A DNA stretch of 64,000 nt from Litomosoides sigmodontis (taxonomy: Eukaryota; Nematoda; Chromadorea; Rhabditida; Onchocercidae). This document shows, piece after piece, positions 59,101 through 64,000 of the stretch. A program made the translations under genes and the position numbers. The first letter of the stretch is position 1, and the number at the start of each line of letters is the position of its first letter. Where the stretch lies: positions 7,335,483-7,399,482 of the forward strand of contig OY718807.1 in the NCBI GenBank assembly GCA_963070105.1. Reading direction: 5' to 3'. Below the pieces are notes generated by a model. That model was not told the origin of the DNA. It ran no database searches and worked only from the letters and a program-made list of their open reading frames with translations.

Positions 59101-59485
59101 CTGCAGTATACTCAAGAAATATTTAAGAGAAGGAGTAATGGAGAACTTGCGACATTTACCACATGTTCCAAGTGTGCAAATGCAGCCAATCGGCGATGAA
59201 TCTTTTTCGACAAAATGCCTTAATGCTGAAGAAGCCGATCGTGACAATGCTAATCCGGATATTCGACAACACCGTGAGATGATCTTTGCAATTGCAATGC
59301 GTGTTGACATTATATAGCTGGAAGATATTTTAGATACTGTGATGGATGCCTCCATGGAAGACCAGGGCGAATTCTATGATAATGAGAAAGAGGGAGGGGA
59401 TATACGAAATGAGCACTGTTTCAAACGTTCAGGATCAGAAACTGAGATTGGCGATGTGGAAATATCAAAGAAGCCAAAAATGGAG
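56196..59485 (+). CDS. hda-1: Class I histone deacetylase HDA-1 (HDAC1/2 orthologue), C-terminal exon unresolved
   Basis: Exons 56196-56250, 56532-56644, 56853-56970, 57098-57172, 57269-57419, 57845-58067, 58366-58474, 58634-58774, 58913-59021, 59107-59273 and 59334-59485 give 471 codons. Motifs: [33 protein letters not shown], catalytic pair in [18 protein letters not shown], zinc ligands in [10 protein letters not shown] and in NGADSL, the transition-state tyrosine in [14 protein letters not shown], and [12 protein letters not shown]. The acidic tail ([14 protein letters not shown]) resembles C. elegans HDA-1. It removes acetyl groups from histone lysines in NuRD and Sin3 corepressors. Oddities: usual LQCGADSL is LQNGADSL and the next conserved Cys (LGCFNL) is Thr. 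A 60-nt intron (59274-59333) avoids an in-frame TAG. After 59485 (GAG/gtatgt) the last exon may be at 59699-59761 (20 codons, TAA) or unspliced reading ends at 59533. Confidence 0.93.
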
Positions 59486-59797
59486 GTATGTATATCTCTT
59501 ATCCAGTTTAATATTTTATTTTTGTTTTTTTGAAATGATACGAGAGTACCATCATGGAAGTAAGAGGATGTATGTTATTCGTCTTTACTAATACTGAAAT
59601 TTTTACTGAGAAGTGATTGTTTTTATAAAGTGTCTTGATGTGTGCAAAACAGAATTTTTCGTAAATGTTGTCAGAAATTCTTATATTTTCTATTGAAGAG
59701 CTACCAAAATGTACAGTCAGAATTTATAATTAGCATCCTCATGTTATCACAGCTGAAATAAATACTGCGCTTTAGTAATAATAACAATATAATAATA

Positions 59798-60225
<428 letters not shown>

Positions 60226-61543
60226 GAAATAAGCATATAGCATCTTCTGTCAAGTTCTGTCGATATTTGTGAATAAACAAAACTCGAACAGATGAAATCG
60301 TGATCTCAAGCTCAGCACCTTCATTGATTTCTTTCATCTTAGGAATAAAACAGTATCGCATTGTACTTTGGAATCGAAATTTGTGGTTCAACATTCAAGA
60401 TAGAATACCGCAAAATTGCTTCAACATTTTCGATTATCAGAGGCGTGGAATCGTGGCGGTTGGACTGATCTCAGTTTCTCAGAATTTTTTGACGTATCTA
60501 TTTGTGTGAAATTTACATATGCAGTAATTTGAATTTAATTTTGTTTCAGTAAGCTATAATTTTGTGCATGGAATCAGTAAGTCAAGTGATTTATTTTTCT
60601 TCTGTTTTTTGCGAACTTGAAATTTTTTTCAAGTTTTTTTTTGAAAATTAGCCTACAGAGTTTTTAGTTATAGTGGATATTTATAAAACAAGTTATCGTT
60701 CACTGAAAAGAGATTAGTCATAAATTGTAGGATGATAAAGAACTGGAAAAAATTGGAAAACGTTTCATTTCATGCTATTTTTTTGCAATTATTTTCGGAG
60801 GATTTTCTTTTAAATATTCAAAAATTTCTCATCCAGAATTCAACTCTTGTGAGTCATTTTACTGTGTTGGAAGACTGAGAATTATTAACGCTAACGCAGT
60901 AAGCAATAATTCATTCAAAAATAGGATTTTCGTTCTTTGTTGCTAGTATTCATTTGAAGTAACTGGAATTCTCATAGCTAAATGTGATTATGTTTTGGTT
61001 ATTGCCGCTCATGATATTGTTTGTAATTGAACAAATACGTGTATAGTTGGAATAGGACACACAAATTCTTTTGCTATAGCGTTATTATGAAAATTTACTT
61101 ATCATTCGTCGATGTAATATGGATTTTTGAAGAATGATGTCAAAGGTTCCCTGTCCACTAATTTTGGAAACAATTCATGTGCAAAACTCGCAGACATGTT
61201 GATTTGTATTTGAAATAAATGAACTCGAAAAGCAGGAAATTATATGTGTCATCACAAATCACACTAAAGCAGTACAGAAAGTATATCACTGTATTCGATC
61301 CATCATCTGGCTTGATTCTATGGGTGATGTACATGTTTGTGATTCCTAATGGTGCTGTAGTTTTCGTAAGTTGGTTAGAAATGGAATGTACAGCTGTGAT
61401 AGATACATCACGCTGGCCAACAACAGTTACATAGTGCCTTGGGATTGTACGTCGATTGATCTTGTTTGGTTAGAGTTTTTTTAGTTGCTGATAACAGTGA
61501 AATGATTTACGTTCATTATTTATAGTAAAATCCTGTATTAGTA

Positions 61544-61660
<117 letters not shown>

Positions 61661-63884
61661 TGCAATCGCTATTCTGATTACTATCGTTGGAAGAGGAAAT
61701 TTGGTTTGTAAACCAATGAGACTTCACTTAATCATCCATCTTGTAAATGTTTTTTAATAATTAATTTGGCAGAAAAATGCCACATTAAAGGGAATCATCT
61801 GAAATACGAAAGAATTACAATGGAATGATTATAAATTGAAATTGAAATTTCTATTATGAGAGTGATGAAGGTAAATTTAGTTGAAGTGTAGTGGAATGCA
61901 TCTCGATGAGTCATCACAGTGTATCATTGTGATTAATAGAAAAGATGAGAAATTTTGAGTGGTTGTTTTTGGCTATTGACGTATCACGAGACATCATTGA
62001 ATTGTGCTGGTGGTTATTAATACTTTATTGAGCGTTTTTCAATTTTCGCTCTCTCCTCCTCGAGTTTCACATTAGACAATTAAAAAATTGTTCGATATTC
62101 ACAAAAGCTTAATGACAAGCACTGATGATTGTCATTCTGTCGGTTTTAGCTGCTAATTGCAATTATAATTACAGCGCTCATTCATTGAAACTTTAGCTAT
62201 TAAGTGGATAGTAATTGATGAAATACTTCGATAGTTGACGCCTCACTATTATTTCATTTTTCATTTCTCTCTTTGCTAATAAAGTATGCTGTTGCGCCTA
62301 TCAGATGTTTATGAAATTCTAAGTTTTTGTTTTTTTTTTTTAATGAAATTCTACGGGAGTTTTTGTTTTCTTCCTCATCAGCGATACCATTGTTATCAGT
62401 GTTGTTAGCATACATCATTATCATTATCATTATCATCCACCGTAGCTTAGCATGTCACCCACGCTGTGCCAGCAGTGTTTCTCCTCTCTCTTCAAAGATG
62501 GAGTGGAATGACTCAGTTAATGTACAAATACGTTTTGACGTAGTTACACGTTTTGATGTGTATGCGAGTGGAATGTTGCTGGTGCGAGGAGAACAACCTA
62601 CTGATCGCTGACCATTCCGCACGCACAATTCTCAACCTTTACCATTGATATCCTGTTTGATGCTCTTCTTTTCTTTTTAGTATGCCGTGCTTTCGAAGAG
62701 ATTTTTTACTTAAAATTTTACGGATTGCATGTATTCCCATAGTACCTTATGCATCGTTCAGTTAAAAGCAAAAACGCAATTATCATTAGATAGATTTGAC
62801 GAGTTTCGCTGATAAAGTTGAACAAGTCTGAAAAAGTTGGATTGCTTTAGCCTGTCATAGGGATGATGTGTATCGATCGGAGGATGAATGAAATGCAACT
62901 TAAGAAAAAAAACACATTTTTCACCTGGAAAATTAATGATTCAATGTTTTCTGTTTTATTTCACTGTTTGCCGAAATCTCCGTTTTCTCAATTAAAGGTG
63001 ATGATAGGCCGGAAACTTGTTTTTGCCTATAAAAATAGGGAGGAGCAAGCTCAATTGAAAATATTATATTACATCGTAAAATCGCCACTTCTTTGACGTG
63101 AATCTTTTCTCATCAGTGTGATATTACAAGTGGATGTATTTCGAGACTGCTGTAGGTTGTTCTTCTCATGCTCACCTCGACTGAAAGCTTTGCTTAGCTT
63201 AGACTAATTCCAATTGTTATAAGAATTAGTATGATGCATAAGTCTATCGTGTCAACTTTGGTTGCACTCAACGTATGTAGCAGCATCGGCGCCAACTTCA
63301 AAATGATCTTTCTCGAAGTTAGGTTATCAAAGTTTAGTGATGGGAGCAGTGAAACTTTCATCTTAGTCACAGAAAGTATTCACCAACTATACGTGAAATT
63401 CAAACAGCGACATCTATCAGCCTATCGATGAGTAAAGCGTAGCGAGGACGTACAACCCGCATAAAAAAGTGAAGAGAATTGCGAGCTTCAATTCTCAAAG
63501 TATATTTCAGCACGATTTTTGAGGCTCTGTAGGATGAAGGTAGTGGTGTGGTTGCTGCACATACATTGTGCTGTCTTTTCAAAAAGAGGTGTAGTTGCAG
63601 GTTAGTATGAACTATTATTGCTTGATCGAATTGTGATCATTTTCGCGAAATGGTTGGAAAAGCTAATCGTCTTGTTTGATTCTAAAGTAACTGACAGGTA
63701 TTGTGCGACTAACTTTTGGTTTTTAAGTTCTTTTCGAGGTTTATTTTCATTATGATAGGTTAATTCCAGTTGACGTCCGAGTTGTTCATTATTCTGCCGT
63801 ACTATGGAAAATGATATGAATAGCATGACCAATTATACGCTTTTCTTATGATCATTTTGTTTTTTCCAGTAGTCCTTTCAGACA

Positions 63885-63893
63885 ATGAAGTGA
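63885..63893 (+). promoter_or_regulatory. Minimal upstream ORF (ATG AAG TGA) before the last gene
   Basis: A two-codon ORF lies between the acceptor at 63881 and the proposed start at 63901. If retained in the mRNA leader it could lower initiation at the main ATG. Confidence 0.3.
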
Positions 63894-63900
63894 GATCAAA

Positions 63901-64000
63901 ATGACTGCAAGTGAAACTGAGGGAAATTATGGAGCTATGTTGAGTTCGTTCACTACTTCCATGAAGGCGGACTTGGATAGTCCTGTAACATCGAATTTTG
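63901..64000 (+). CDS. First coding exon of an unidentified gene (truncated by the window end)
   Basis: ATG at 63901 opens a frame of 33 codons that is still open at the window edge (MTASETEGNYGAMLSSFTTS, then MKADLDSPVTSNF). It is preceded by a strong T-rich acceptor (TTTTTTCCAG...CCTTTCAG, ending at 63881) as expected for a 5' UTR intron or spliced-leader addition. The Ser/Thr/Asp-rich composition suggests a disordered N-terminus. I do not recognise it; the function must come from the sequence beyond the window. Confidence 0.55.
   Translation, partial: MTASETEGNYGAMLSSFTTSMKADLDSPVTSNF

Noticed and set aside
59273..59345. Nonsense mutation or pseudogene status of hda-1
   Set aside because: A 60-nt intron with good GT and TTTTAG sites removes the TAG and keeps the frame, and all catalytic residues are intact.

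Overview
The window looks like a nematode nuclear contig, and the style suggests a parasitic clade III (spirurid or filarial-like) worm rather than Caenorhabditis. The basis is AT-rich sequence, many-exon genes with introns of about 60 bp to several kb, frequent T-rich 3' splice sites ending TTTCAG or TTTTAG (sometimes AAG), start codons placed just after acceptor-like sites as in spliced-leader trans-splicing, abundant (AAT)n microsatellites, and an HDAC whose C-terminus resembles C. elegans HDA-1. The species is inference only. No bacterial, viral or transposon coding sequence was recognised, and no tRNA, rRNA, spliced-leader RNA or CRISPR was seen.

Layout. At 0.1-2.0 kb (+) there is a small two-LIM-domain protein. 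It converges on a PAS-domain serine/threonine kinase (PASK orthologue) at 3.2-8.5 kb (-), whose 5' end was not found. From 8.6 to 24 kb there is a gene-poor stretch full of simple repeats, including a perfect 1.2-kb (AAT)n tract. At 24.0-38.7 kb (+) lies a 17-exon C2-RGS protein (rgs-7-like), followed by 3.9 kb of intergenic DNA. At 42.6-45.6 kb (-) is the peroxin PEX12 (prx-12). At 46.3-50.2 kb (-), 728 bp upstream of it on the same strand, is a BTB-BACK-PHR protein of the BTBD1/2 type, so the two could form an operon. Divergently, at 51.4-55.0 kb (+), is DPH2 of diphthamide synthesis. At 56.2-59.5 kb (+) is the class I histone deacetylase hda-1, followed by a second long (AAT)n tract. The first 33 codons of another gene start at 63,901.

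For most genes I joined exons by hand, using the reading frame, splice consensus and recalled family sequence. Four models keep one open frame across every junction: LIM 273 aa, C2-RGS 835 aa, BTBD1/2-like 497 aa and DPH2 425 aa. PEX12 (328 aa) also closes perfectly. PASK lacks its N-terminus, and hda-1 lacks a certain terminal exon.

The genes are unrelated housekeeping and signalling genes: G-protein signalling, energy-sensing kinase, peroxisomal import, ubiquitin-ligase adaptor, EF2 modification and chromatin. I did not find a convincing new biological system. The most interesting points are the extreme AAT tracts, an HDAC1 orthologue lacking both redox-sensitive cysteines, a 60-nt intron in hda-1 that removes an in-frame stop, a strictly alternating purine-pyrimidine block, and a duplicated promoter element before the RGS gene.
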